A stretch of 64,000 bases of DNA from Roseiarcus sp963783175 (GTDB lineage Bacteria; Pseudomonadota; Alphaproteobacteria; Rhizobiales; Beijerinckiaceae). A program made the position numbers and the translations under genes. The notes beneath the pieces are model-generated. The model was not told the origin of the DNA, did not search any database, and was given only the letters and a program-made list of their open reading frames with translations. The DNA is taken from the NCBI GenBank assembly GCA_963783175.1, contig CAWANG010000002.1, positions 124,001 through 188,000 on the forward strand, read 5' to 3'. Of the stretch, positions 46,439 through 54,097 are shown in pieces. Position 1 is the stretch's first letter. Each line of letters begins with the position of its first letter.

Positions 46439-46514
46439 TGGTGCCCAGGGGCGGAATCGAACCACCGACACTGCGATTTTCAGTCGCATGCTCTACCAAC
46501 TGAGCTACCTGGGC
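46439..46514 (-). tRNA. tRNA-Phe (GAA)
   Basis: Read on the minus strand from 46514: acceptor GCCCAGG pairs with CCTGGGC at the 3' end, discriminator A then an encoded CCA (76 bases in all). D arm contains GCTCAGTTGGTAGAGC; the anticodon stem TGCGA/TCGCA encloses the loop CTGAAAA with anticodon GAA; the T arm has GGTTCGATTCC. All standard features are intact. It marks the right edge of the glycan island. Confidence 0.97.
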
Positions 46515-46708
46515 GCCCGGCGGCGTCGAAACGCAGCGGATCGCGGCTTATAGGCGGTCGCGCCGCGCCTTGTCCAGCACAGGCGACGGGCAATTTCGAG
46601 CCGGCCCGCCGATCCCTCCGGCGGAGCCCCGGTACCCGCGTTCGCCATCAATATGCCGCACTCGAAACCGCAATGCATGGCGCGTTGACTTGTGGTAAAA
46701 GCAAAACC

Positions 46709-47320
46709 ATGCGCGTCGCAATTGCCTTTCTTTCTGCCGCAGTCGCGGGTTGCCTTTGGGTTGGGACCGCCGCCGCGGCCGACCTGCCGAGCGCTCCGTC
46801 CAACTATCCGGCGCTGGGCCCCGTCCCAGCCGACGCCGCGCCCGATCCCTGGGCCGGTCTTTCCGTCGGCGCGGGCGTTTCGGTCTGGGGTGGCAAGGGG
46901 GTCAAGGGCGGGGTCGGCGGCGAGACTGACTTGAGCTACGAGCACGTCTTCGACAATGGGATCATGCTGGGCGTGCAGGCCTCGACCGGCTACATGCCGT
47001 ATCTCCAGTCGACCCCTGGATTCTCCCAGTTCACAGGGGGCGCTTTCGCCGGCGGTTCGGCGATCGTCGGATACAATTTCGGCCAGGTGACGCCTTACAT
47101 CATCACTGGGGTCGATTTCGTCCGCCCGACCCGGTTCGGCGGCGGCGCGTTCAACGCCAGCGACGCCGTCAACAGCGTGTTCTCCGGGCCTGGCGCAGTG
47201 CAGGCGGTCGGCACTCTCGGCGTTGGCGTCAATTATCAGATCACGTCGAATTTTAGCATGGGGCTCGAGGCGATCGTGCACACCAATCCCGGCAGCGGCC
47301 CATTCGCGCCGTGGCCGTAA
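46709..47320 (+). CDS. Outer-membrane beta-barrel-like protein
   Basis: 203 residues from ATG 46709; an in-frame GTG/ATG upstream at 46673 would put the signal peptide in the wrong place. Residues 1-24 are a signal peptide (AVAGCLWVGTAAAA-DLP). The mature protein alternates polar and hydrophobic residues with many Gly and aromatic ends (GLSVGAGVSVWGGKGVKGGV, GSAIVGYNFGQVTPYIITGV, NYQITSNFSMGLEAIVH), typical of eight-stranded alphaproteobacterial surface barrels (Omp25/31-like). No known ligand. It is followed closely by the opgD-like gene (73 bases) in the same direction. Confidence 0.75.
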   Translation: MRVAIAFLSAAVAGCLWVGTAAAADLPSAPSNYPALGPVPADAAPDPWAGLSVGAGVSVWGGKGVKGGVGGETDLSYEHVFDNGIMLGVQASTGYMPYLQSTPGFSQFTGGAFAGGSAIVGYNFGQVTPYIITGVDFVRPTRFGGGAFNASDAVNSVFSGPGAVQAVGTLGVGVNYQITSNFSMGLEAIVHTNPGSGPFAPWP

Positions 47321-47393
47321 TGGCGCTTGGCACCGGCGGGCCTGCCTCAGGGACCGGGCCCGGCGAGCCGCCCGATCTCACCGCCCAGCCTGA

Positions 47394-48977
47394 ATGACGG
47401 CCATGAACGATCTATCCCGCCGGGCGCTGCTCGTCAGCCTCGTGGCCGCTTCGGGAGCACGCTTGATTGCGCCTGCGGACGCCCAGACCGACGCCCCACA
47501 GTCCGCGGCCGGAGCGCCAGCGCCGTTCGGCTACCCGGACGTCGTCAAGCGGGCGCGCGACCTCGCCGCTGCGCCGTTTGACGGCTCGATTCCCCCGCTG
47601 CCTGACGAACTCGCGAACCTCGACTTCGACGCGTGGCGCGACATCCGCTTCAAATCCGATAAGCCGCTGCTCGGGCAGGAAGGAGCCAATTTCCGCCTCG
47701 AGCTTTTTCATCTCGGGCATCTCTACAAGCGCCCGGTGATCGTCAACGTGCTGCGCGACGGCATTCCGGCGCCGATCCCCTACGCCACCAACCTCTTCGA
47801 CTATGGCCGGACCAAGGTGGACAATACCCTGCCGATCAATCTCGGCTTCGCCGGCTTTCGACTGCGCTTTCCGATCAACGCCCCGCACGTCTGGGACGAA
47901 GTGATCGCGTTCCTCGGCGCGAGCTACTTCCGTTTTCTCGGTCGCGGCCAGCGCTACGGCCAGTCGGCGCGGGCTCTGGCGATCAACGCCACTCCCGGCG
48001 CCAAGGAGGAGTTCCCGTTCTTCCGCGAATTCTGGATCGAAACGCCGGACGCCATGGCCGAGCACGTCGTCATTCACGCCCTGCTCGACAGCGAATCGGC
48101 AACCGGCGCCTTCCGCTTCGACCTCGCGCCGGGTCAGGAAAGCGTGATTGACACCAACGTCTCGCTGTTCGCGCGGAAGGCGGCGCCGGCGCTCGGGCTC
48201 GCGCCGCTATCCTCGATGTATTTCGTCGGCAAGGCCGACCGGCGCTTCCATGACGACTTCCGCGGCGAATTGCATGATTCCGATGGCCTATTGATGCACA
48301 CCGGCGCCGGCGAGTGGATCTGGCGGCCGCTCAGCAATCCGGCCGCGCCAAGCGTTTCGGCCTTCCTCGACACCAATCCGCGCGGGTTCGGGCTCTTGCA
48401 GCGCGACCGCAATTTCAGTGACTACGAGGATCTCGACCTCGCCTACGAGCTGAGGCCGAGCTACTGGATCGAGCCGCATGAAGGCTGGGGAGAGGGCAGG
48501 GTGGAACTGGTCGAGTTGCCTACCAGCGACGAGACCAATGACAACATCGTCGTCTCCTGGGCGCCGAAGGACGGGCTCGACGCCGGCAAGTCTCTCGCCT
48601 ACGGCTATCGCATCACCGCCATGGCGATGGATCAGAGCTTGACGCCGGGCGGCCGCACGGTCGGAACGTTCCGCGTCGCGCCGCGCGCCCTTGGGGCGCC
48701 GGAGTCGCCGCCCCCCGGAGCGACGCGCTTTCTGATCGACTTTTCCGGCGGCGACTTGTCCTACTATATGAGCGACCCGTCGATGGTCGAGACGATCGCG
48801 ACGGCGTCGGCTGGCCGGATCCTGCGCACGTTCCTCATCCCCAATACCCATATCCGCGGCTTCCGCGCCGGCGTCGACGTCGCGGTCGACCCGGGCCAGA
48901 GTACGGATTTGCGCGTTTTCCTGCGCGCGGGCGCCAAAGCGCTGACAGAGACCTGGACCTTCCCCTGGCGGGCGTGA
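47394..48977 (+). CDS. opgD: Periplasmic glucan biosynthesis protein (OpgG/OpgD family)
   Basis: 527 residues (or 524 from ATG 47403). A Tat-type signal NDLSRRALLVSLVAASGARL favours the OpgD branch over Sec-exported OpgG. Then the MdoG domain: PFGYPDVVKRARDLAAAPF, DFDAWRDIRFKSDKPLL, FRLELFHLGHLYKRPVIVNV, FARGAS-like loop, MHTGAGEWIWRPLSNP, NPRGFGLLQRDRNFSDYEDL and an Ig-like C-terminal domain from about residue 400. OpgG/D act in the periplasm on osmoregulated beta-glucans; recent work shows they are glucan hydrolases acting in processing. The synthase OpgH is not in the window. Confidence 0.93.
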   Translation: MTAMNDLSRRALLVSLVAASGARLIAPADAQTDAPQSAAGAPAPFGYPDVVKRARDLAAAPFDGSIPPLPDELANLDFDAWRDIRFKSDKPLLGQEGANFRLELFHLGHLYKRPVIVNVLRDGIPAPIPYATNLFDYGRTKVDNTLPINLGFAGFRLRFPINAPHVWDEVIAFLGASYFRFLGRGQRYGQSARALAINATPGAKEEFPFFREFWIETPDAMAEHVVIHALLDSESATGAFRFDLAPGQESVIDTNVSLFARKAAPALGLAPLSSMYFVGKADRRFHDDFRGELHDSDGLLMHTGAGEWIWRPLSNPAAPSVSAFLDTNPRGFGLLQRDRNFSDYEDLDLAYELRPSYWIEPHEGWGEGRVELVELPTSDETNDNIVVSWAPKDGLDAGKSLAYGYRITAMAMDQSLTPGGRTVGTFRVAPRALGAPESPPPGATRFLIDFSGGDLSYYMSDPSMVETIATASAGRILRTFLIPNTHIRGFRAGVDVAVDPGQSTDLRVFLRAGAKALTETWTFPWRA

Positions 48978-48998
48978 GAGCGTGCCCGCGCAAAGAAA

Positions 48999-49018
48999 AG
49001 GCCGCCCGAGGGCGGCCT
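48999..49018 (-). terminator. Hairpin terminator between opgD and csbD
   Basis: Perfect 9-bp stem AGGCCGCCC/GGGCGGCCT with GA loop. On the minus strand it is followed by CTTTTCTTTG, so it ends the CsbD transcript best; on the + side the following bases are only weakly T-rich, so it may serve opgD poorly. Confidence 0.75.
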
Positions 49019-49050
49019 CTCCGGGGTATTTTGGAAGTCAGGCTGGTCGC

Positions 49051-49230
49051 CTATCGCGGGGGCTTGCGAGCGGCGTCCTTGACGTCGCCGACGGCCTGAC
49101 GAGCCGCGCCCTTGGCCTTGTCGAACTTGCCTTCGGCCTGCATTTGCTTGTCGCCGGTCATTTTGCCGACCGCATCCTTGAAAGCGCCCCTCACCTTGTC
49201 GGCCGCGCCTTTGACGTGTTCCTTGTCCAT
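49051..49230 (-). CDS. CsbD-family small stress protein
   Basis: 59 residues from ATG 49230 with AGGAGAGG eight bases upstream. The sequence MDKEHVKGAADKVRGAFKD and DKQMQAEGKFDKAKGAARQA is the CsbD fold: a short, highly charged, Lys/Ala/Gly-rich chain that is largely helical or disordered. Members rise in general stress and stationary phase in many bacteria, but no biochemical role is known. It stands alone and ends in a strong hairpin terminator. Confidence 0.9.
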   Translation of the reverse strand: MDKEHVKGAADKVRGAFKDAVGKMTGDKQMQAEGKFDKAKGAARQAVGDVKDAARKPPR

Positions 49231-49489
49231 GGATCCTCTCCTGTGACCGTGGGAGTCCAGGAAAACCGATCGAAGCAAAGAAGGTTCCCTTTTTGACGAT
49301 AACCCTCTGAACCCGTCGTTGGAGCGGATCGCCGAACAGGCCGGGTTGCGCGACTGACCTCATCGACACGCTGCCATCGGACAGCGGCTCGGGCGCCGTA
49401 GCCATCTCGTTTCCTGCAGCGGGGCAGGGAGTCCTCGGGTGTTTCCGTGTCTTCTCTGCGCCAGGATGCGCAATCGGCAAGCCGACCGT

Positions 49490-50481
49490 TCAGGCCAGTG
49501 AATCGCCCAGCGCCCTTTGCTCGCGGGCGATACGGTCCATCAGCGGGTCCAGGTCCGTGGCGCTCGGTCCGCCCGATTTCAACCGGGCCTTGAAGGATGC
49601 GATCGGCTCCGCCAGGACGTCCTCGATATCCTTGACGCACTCGAAATCGCCGACAATTGTCTTCACCTTTGTGTTGTCGAACAGCGCCGCCCACGTTTTG
49701 TCGCCCATCAGTGGACCTTCGCTCTCCGGGAGATAGCGGATCAGCGTGTCCGTCGGGACATGAACGAGATCGGCCTTGACTCCCAAACCCGTCGCAATTG
49801 CGTTGTAAATGTCATTCCAGGCGTAGGCGTTGTCCGAGGTGATGTGGAAAGTCTCGCCGAACGCGGCGCGCTTGCCGAACAGTCTGACGAACGGAACGGC
49901 GAAATCGGCGCAGCGCGTGAGCGTCCATGGCGTCGCGCCGTCGCCTTGGACAATCACCGGCTTGGCGGCGAGCATGCGGTGGCCGAGCAAATCGCCCTCG
50001 TTGAAGACCGTGGGCAGCAGGTTCGCACAGTGTGGCTCGGCCGAACGATCGTCCAGGTGAGGCTGCGCGCCGCCTTCAGCGCCGACTCGCAGGCGATTTT
50101 GTCTTGACTGTAAGTCCAATAGGGATTCACCGCGGGCGTTTCTTCGGTGATTACGTGGCGGCGGGGCGGCTTCTGATAGACCGAGGCCGAGGAGATGAAG
50201 ATGTACTGGGCGCCGCCGCCCGAAAAAACCTCGATGTCCCTGATGATTTGCTCCGGCCTGAAGGCGATGAACTGGCAGATCACATCGAACTCGCTGCGGC
50301 CGAGCTCGCGATAAAGCGGGTCTGCTGTGTCGCCCGCGATTGCCGCTACCCCAACGGGCACGACGGCGCTTGTCGCGCCCCGATTGAAAACGGTGACCCT
50401 GTGACCCGCTTTGGCAGCCTCGGTCACACACGGCAGCGAAATGTTTCCAGTCCCGCCGACAAACAGAACTTTCAAGCTCAT
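49490..50481 (-). pseudogene. NAD-dependent epimerase-like gene, frame broken once
   Basis: Two frames make one protein of about 330 residues. From ATG 50481: SLKVLFVGGTGNISLPCVTE (NAD loop), VFNRGATSAVV, FISSASVYQKPPRRHVITE then YWTYSQDKIACE (YxxxK-like), to WTIVRPSHTVRT, where it breaks into CCPRSSTRA. The next frame resumes LLPTVFNEGDLLGHRMLAAK and runs through CADFAVPFVRLFGKRAAFGE to the end at 49490. A one-base change near 50015-50035 would repair it. The family is short-chain dehydrogenase/epimerase of the type used on sugar nucleotides or as atypical reductase; no substrate. Inactive gene or sequence error. Confidence 0.8.
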
Positions 50482-50663
50482 CAAAGACTCCCATCGACCA
50501 ACGGTCTGATCGCATGCGTCAGCGGTGAAGCGAGTTTTGCGGTAGCCCCGGCTTGCCAGCAACCCACTGGGCGCCGCATATTCAACTTGGCCGAGCGGTG
50601 ATCTGGACGATGTCGGGCTAAGTTCGTGTCGCTACTCGTCTCGCAAACTTTGGGCGAGCATGT

Positions 50664-50990
50664 TTGGAGGGCAAAACGGGCAAGCGTCGCGGGCTGATTG
50701 GCTTAGCTTCCGGGATTTCTCTCGCTCTCGTTGGCCACGCGACGGCCAAACCGGCTACGACAAAGGATCTGGCCGGCCGGACGATTTGCTACAACAACGG
50801 CGAAAAGGCGACGTATTTCAGGGGCGGAAAATACGAAAGCAATAAGATTGGAAATGGAACGTGGAGCGCTACTTCGGCGGGCATTCAGATTAGCGCTGAG
50901 CATTTTGTCGGTCTCATCGATTTCGAACTCCAGCCTGACGGAACACTATCATTGCCCGCCTACGGGATGACCGGGAAAGACTGTAAATAG
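50664..50990 (+). CDS. Small secreted protein, unknown function
   Basis: 108 residues from a TTG; the true start is unclear since no ATG fits. A signal peptide is visible (KRRGLIGLASGISLALVGHA then TAKPA). The mature part has DLAGRTICYNNGEKATYFRG, GTWSATSAGIQI and a final CK, with two Cys that could pair. The 'GRTICYNNG ... GTW' pattern resembles small alphaproteobacterial secreted proteins of unknown role. It stands alone between the epimerase and SQR genes. Confidence 0.6.
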   Translation: MEGKTGKRRGLIGLASGISLALVGHATAKPATTKDLAGRTICYNNGEKATYFRGGKYESNKIGNGTWSATSAGIQISAEHFVGLIDFELQPDGTLSLPAYGMTGKDCK

Positions 50991-51123
50991 CGATCGCCTC
51001 TCACGACCGCCTGCGGTCTGTCGGCGAACCTCGCGCGGAGCGTGAGCCTCACCGGTCGGTGGCTACGTGGACGCGACCCATGCGCGCGCGCCGTCCTCAT
51101 CCGGCGCGAAATCGTCGCCTCGG

Positions 51124-52422
51124 TCACACCGGCTCGGGCGTGCGCAGCCGATTGACGCCGAGCGTCTTCATGACGAAGCGCTCGTAGCCGGGCTCGCTCG
51201 AACCGTTGCGGACCTTGCGCAGGAAATATCGCTCGAACGCGACCTTGGCCATGTGGACCCAGTAGCCCTGGCTCGACCAGTTGACGTTGCGCGGCGGAAT
51301 CTGCGGCAGGGCCACGAAAGCAACGCCGCTATCGCCGAAATCGGCAAGACAGACCGCATTCCAGGTCGCAAGGTGCGAGGGCTCCTTCCCCTTCGCGAGG
51401 TCGGCGATATTGTGCGCGGTCGCCGTCACCATCGATTCGATCATGAAGCCGGTCTTGGGCACGCCGACCGGAACCGGAGTCGGTTCAAAGGGCGGGATCG
51501 CGACGCAGACGCCGACCGCGAAGATGTTCCTGTACTGCGGGTTGCGGTGATGCTTGTCGATGAGGACGAAGCCGCGCGGGTTGGTAAGCCCGGCGATCCA
51601 TTTGCCGTCTTGATCCTTCAGGCAGTCGACCCCGCGGAAGGGGGGAATGAACATCGAATATTTGGACGGCAGCTTGTGCGCCTTCTTGACCGACCCGTCG
51701 TCGTTGACTTCCGTAACCTCGACGGCGTCGGGCGCGATCCGGTCGACCTTCGCGTTGGTGATCCATTTTATGTCCCGGTCGCGCAGGATCGATTCGAGCA
51801 TGCCCTTCGTGTCGCCGACGCCGCCGAGCCCGAGGTGGCCGATATAGGGTTCCGAAGTGACGAAGGTGATCGGCGCGCGGTCGCGGATCTTCCTGCGGCG
51901 AAGGTCGGTGGCTGCGGTGAGCGCGTATTCGTAGGCCGGGCCGAAACATGAGGCGCCCTGCGTCGCGCCGACGACCATCGACCCGGGGTTCTTGCAAAAC
52001 TCCTCCCAGCGCTGCGCGGCTGAAGCGGCGTCGTCCGTCTGGCAGATCGAGCGGGAGTTGGCCTGCGGTCCCAGGCCCTCGATCTCATCGAAGGCGAGCT
52101 TGGGGCCGGTGGCGATGACGAGAAAATCGTAAGCAAGCTTCTGGCCATCGCCGAGTTCGACCTCGTTCCTCGTCGGATCGACCAGCCTGGCGCCGACGGC
52201 ATGGAAGCCGATCCCCATCCGCGCGAACACTGGCGGGAGATGGACCTTGACCTCCTCGGGCTTGCGCCAGTTCACCGCCACCCAGGGATTGGACGGAACG
52301 AACTGGAACCATTCCGACTCCGCGACCACGTCGACTTTAGCCGCGCCGCCCATCCGCTCGCGCAGTTCGAACGCCATCGGCACGCCGCCGATCCCGGCCC
52401 CTACGACGACCACTCGTGGCAT
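51124..52422 (-). CDS. sqr: Sulfide:quinone oxidoreductase
   Basis: 432 residues from ATG 52422, preceded by GGGAGGAA; an upstream in-frame GTG overlaps that ribosome site. FAD-binding MPRVVVVGAGIGGVPMAFEL, VNWRKPEEVKVHL, LVIATGPKLAFDEIEGLGP. Three cysteines, C127, C159 (GATQGASC) and C358 (AVCLADFGD), fall at the positions of the catalytic set of Acidithiobacillus SQR (C128, C160, C356), and ADFGDSGVAFVALPQ fits the C-terminal quinone side. It oxidises sulfide to polysulfide and feeds electrons to quinone at the membrane. It is downstream of the ArsR-type regulator and DUF2892 genes on the same strand, in one probable operon. Confidence 0.9.
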   Translation of the reverse strand: MPRVVVVGAGIGGVPMAFELRERMGGAAKVDVVAESEWFQFVPSNPWVAVNWRKPEEVKVHLPPVFARMGIGFHAVGARLVDPTRNEVELGDGQKLAYDFLVIATGPKLAFDEIEGLGPQANSRSICQTDDAASAAQRWEEFCKNPGSMVVGATQGASCFGPAYEYALTAATDLRRRKIRDRAPITFVTSEPYIGHLGLGGVGDTKGMLESILRDRDIKWITNAKVDRIAPDAVEVTEVNDDGSVKKAHKLPSKYSMFIPPFRGVDCLKDQDGKWIAGLTNPRGFVLIDKHHRNPQYRNIFAVGVCVAIPPFEPTPVPVGVPKTGFMIESMVTATAHNIADLAKGKEPSHLATWNAVCLADFGDSGVAFVALPQIPPRNVNWSSQGYWVHMAKVAFERYFLRKVRNGSSEPGYERFVMKTLGVNRLRTPEPV

Positions 52423-52523
52423 TTCAGTTCCTCCCACTTTTGGCGTTCTTCAGCAACGATAGAACGTCACAATCCGTGTTTCTTCGCGATGACCTGGATC
52501 AAAGAGAGCCGGTCCGCGCCCCA

Positions 52524-52727
52524 TTATGAGAACGCCTTGCCGGGCTCGACTCCGAGGCGCTTGAACAGAAGCGCGACCGGGCAGAACCCGGTGAACGAAG
52601 CCTGGATCAAGTTCAGTCCGACGAACGCCGTCAGCAGCAGCCAATACGGGCTGAAAAGCTCAGCGAGCATCAGGCTTGCGAGAATGACTAGGCCGGCGAA
52701 GGCCATGACCATGCGATCGAGCGTCAT
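52524..52727 (-). CDS. DUF2892 inner-membrane protein
   Basis: 67 residues from ATG 52727. Two spans: MVMAFAGLVILASLMLAEL and YWLLLTAFVGLNLIQASF, then TGFCPVALLFKRLGV, where Cys-Pro is the usual DUF2892 signature (YgaP-type membrane part). These small proteins are common in operons for sulfide or persulfide handling, often with rhodanese or SQR. Its start overlaps the stop of the ArsR-type regulator gene by four bases (ATGA), and SQR follows 101 bases later, supporting one sulfide-response operon. Confidence 0.85.
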   Translation of the reverse strand: MTLDRMVMAFAGLVILASLMLAELFSPYWLLLTAFVGLNLIQASFTGFCPVALLFKRLGVEPGKAFS

Positions 52728-53077
52728 AGGGCTCTCCTTCTTTCCGCGCTCCGCGCGGGTGGCTTCGTCGTCGTTTCGCCCGTCGGGGCGCAATAGAGCT
52801 CGTAAAGCAGCCCGATCAGCCGGCTCACGTGATCGCTGGCCAGCGAGTAGTAGATCGCCTGCAACTCCCGGCGGGTCGCCACGAGCTCGTCTTCCCTGAG
52901 CCGCGCCAGATGCTGCGACAGCGCCGACTGGCTCAAGCCGACCGCGCTCTGCAGCGCGCTCACCGATCGCTCGCCCTTCAGAAGCTCGCACAGGATGACC
53001 AAGCGATTGCGGTTGGCGAGCGCCTTCAACAGCGTTTCCGCGGCCCCTGCTTTCCTTTTCAGCTCCTCTAAATTCAT
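52724..53077 (-). CDS. ArsR-family persulfide-sensor-like regulator (SqrR/BigR type)
   Basis: 117 residues. Winged helix: ETLLKALANRNRLVILCELL, KGERSVSALQSAVGLSQSAL then SQHLARLREDELVATRRE (recognition helix and wing). Two cysteines, C30 and C96, are 66 residues apart, exactly the spacing of the C41-C107 pair that forms a tetrasulfide in Rhodobacter SqrR and the matching pair in BigR. That, and the operon with DUF2892 and SQR, makes a reactive-sulfur repressor the best reading. Start ATG 53077 has no ribosome site; the promoter lies so close that the mRNA would be leaderless. Confidence 0.9.
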   Translation of the reverse strand: MNLEELKRKAGAAETLLKALANRNRLVILCELLKGERSVSALQSAVGLSQSALSQHLARLREDELVATRRELQAIYYSLASDHVSRLIGLLYELYCAPTGETTTKPPARSAERRRAL

Positions 53078-53079
53078 GC

Positions 53080-53113
53080 TTGCTAATTTAGCAATCACTA
53101 ATATATATGTCAA
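53080..53113. promoter_or_regulatory. Divergent promoter with palindromic operator
   Basis: A perfect 15-base palindrome TTGCTAATTTAGCAA lies at 53080-53094, between the regulator and the adaptor gene. On the minus strand it contains the -10 hexamer TAAATT (53085-53090), with a perfect -35 TTGACA at 53108-53113 and a 17-base spacer: a near-consensus sigma-70 promoter whose start point falls on or next to the regulator ATG (53077). On the + strand TTGCTA (53080-53085) and TATATA (53102-53107), 16 apart, could be the promoter of the efflux genes. One bound repressor would block both. Confidence 0.7.
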
Positions 53114-53134
53114 GAGCAAAGACGGGAATTTTCG

Positions 53135-54097
53135 ATGCGCGCAAACCTCATGATTGCAGCCTTGCTTCTGGCGTCGCCACCGGCGCTCGCCGGAGGGGAA
53201 TTCGCAGTCCACACGAGCGAAGTCGCCGACCGGAAAGCCGTGATCGCCACGGTCGAGCCGGTTCATCAGCTGCTCGCACGGGCGCGCATCGGCGGGACGA
53301 TTGCTTCGCTCAGCGTCAAGGAGGGCGACAGCGCCGCCGCCGGCGCCGAGATCGCTGTCGTCGCCGATCCCAAGCTCGTCCTTGAGATGCAGGGCCTCGA
53401 TTCGCGCGTCCAGTCGCTCCAGTCGCAGGGCGACAAGGCCAAGGCCGACTTCGATCGTGCGGTCGTGCTTCAGCATCGCGGCGTGAGCACCCAGGTCCAG
53501 GTCGACGCCGCCAAGACCGCGCTCGACGTCGCCGAGCGCACGCTCGCCGCCATGGGCTCCGACCGCGACGTCATCGCCCAGCAGATGAGCGAAGGCGCCG
53601 TGCTCGCGCCAGGCGCCGGACGCGTGCTGCGGGTGGCAGTGTCCGAAGGCTCGGTGGTGCTGCCGGGCGAGACGATCGCGACCCTGGCCGAGGATCGCTA
53701 CATCCTGCGCCTGCAATTGCCGGAGCGGCACGCCCGGTTCATGCGCGCCGGAGACGCCGTGCAGATCGGCGCGCGCGGCCTCGAGGACGAGGGCGCCAAG
53801 CGCGAGGGGCGCGTCCGCCTCGTCTATCCCGAAATCGAGGGCGGGCGGGTCATAGCCGACGTCGAAGTGCCTGCGCTCGGCGACTATTTCGTTGGCGAAC
53901 GCACGCGCGTTTATGTCAATACTGGGGTGCGGCGCGCCATCATCGTTCCGCGGGCCTACGTGTACCGCCGCGCCGGCGTCGATTACGCGAAGCTCGCGGA
54001 CGGCTCGGAGGTTGTCGTCCAACTCGGCGCCGCCGAGGATTCGAACGTCGAGATTCTCGCCGGCCTGAAGGACGGCGATGAGCTGGTGTCGCCATGA
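53135..54097 (+). CDS. RND efflux adaptor (HlyD/MFP family)
   Basis: 320 residues, short for the family. Signal peptide 1-19 (MIAALLLASPPALA-GG). Lipoyl half 1 RARIGGTIASLSVKEGDSAA, a hairpin of about residues 80-130 (MQGLDSRVQSLQSQGDKAKA), lipoyl half 2 APGAGRVLRVAVSEGSVVLP, beta-barrel domain YILRLQLPERHARFMRAGDA, and membrane-proximal part IIVPRAYVYRRAGVDYAKLA. It bridges the RND pump to an outer-membrane channel. It overlaps the RND gene by four bases (ATGA). Divergent from the sulfide regulator, with whose promoter it shares an operator, so export may be linked to reactive sulfur. Confidence 0.88.
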   Translation: MRANLMIAALLLASPPALAGGEFAVHTSEVADRKAVIATVEPVHQLLARARIGGTIASLSVKEGDSAAAGAEIAVVADPKLVLEMQGLDSRVQSLQSQGDKAKADFDRAVVLQHRGVSTQVQVDAAKTALDVAERTLAAMGSDRDVIAQQMSEGAVLAPGAGRVLRVAVSEGSVVLPGETIATLAEDRYILRLQLPERHARFMRAGDAVQIGARGLEDEGAKREGRVRLVYPEIEGGRVIADVEVPALGDYFVGERTRVYVNTGVRRAIIVPRAYVYRRAGVDYAKLADGSEVVVQLGAAEDSNVEILAGLKDGDELVSP

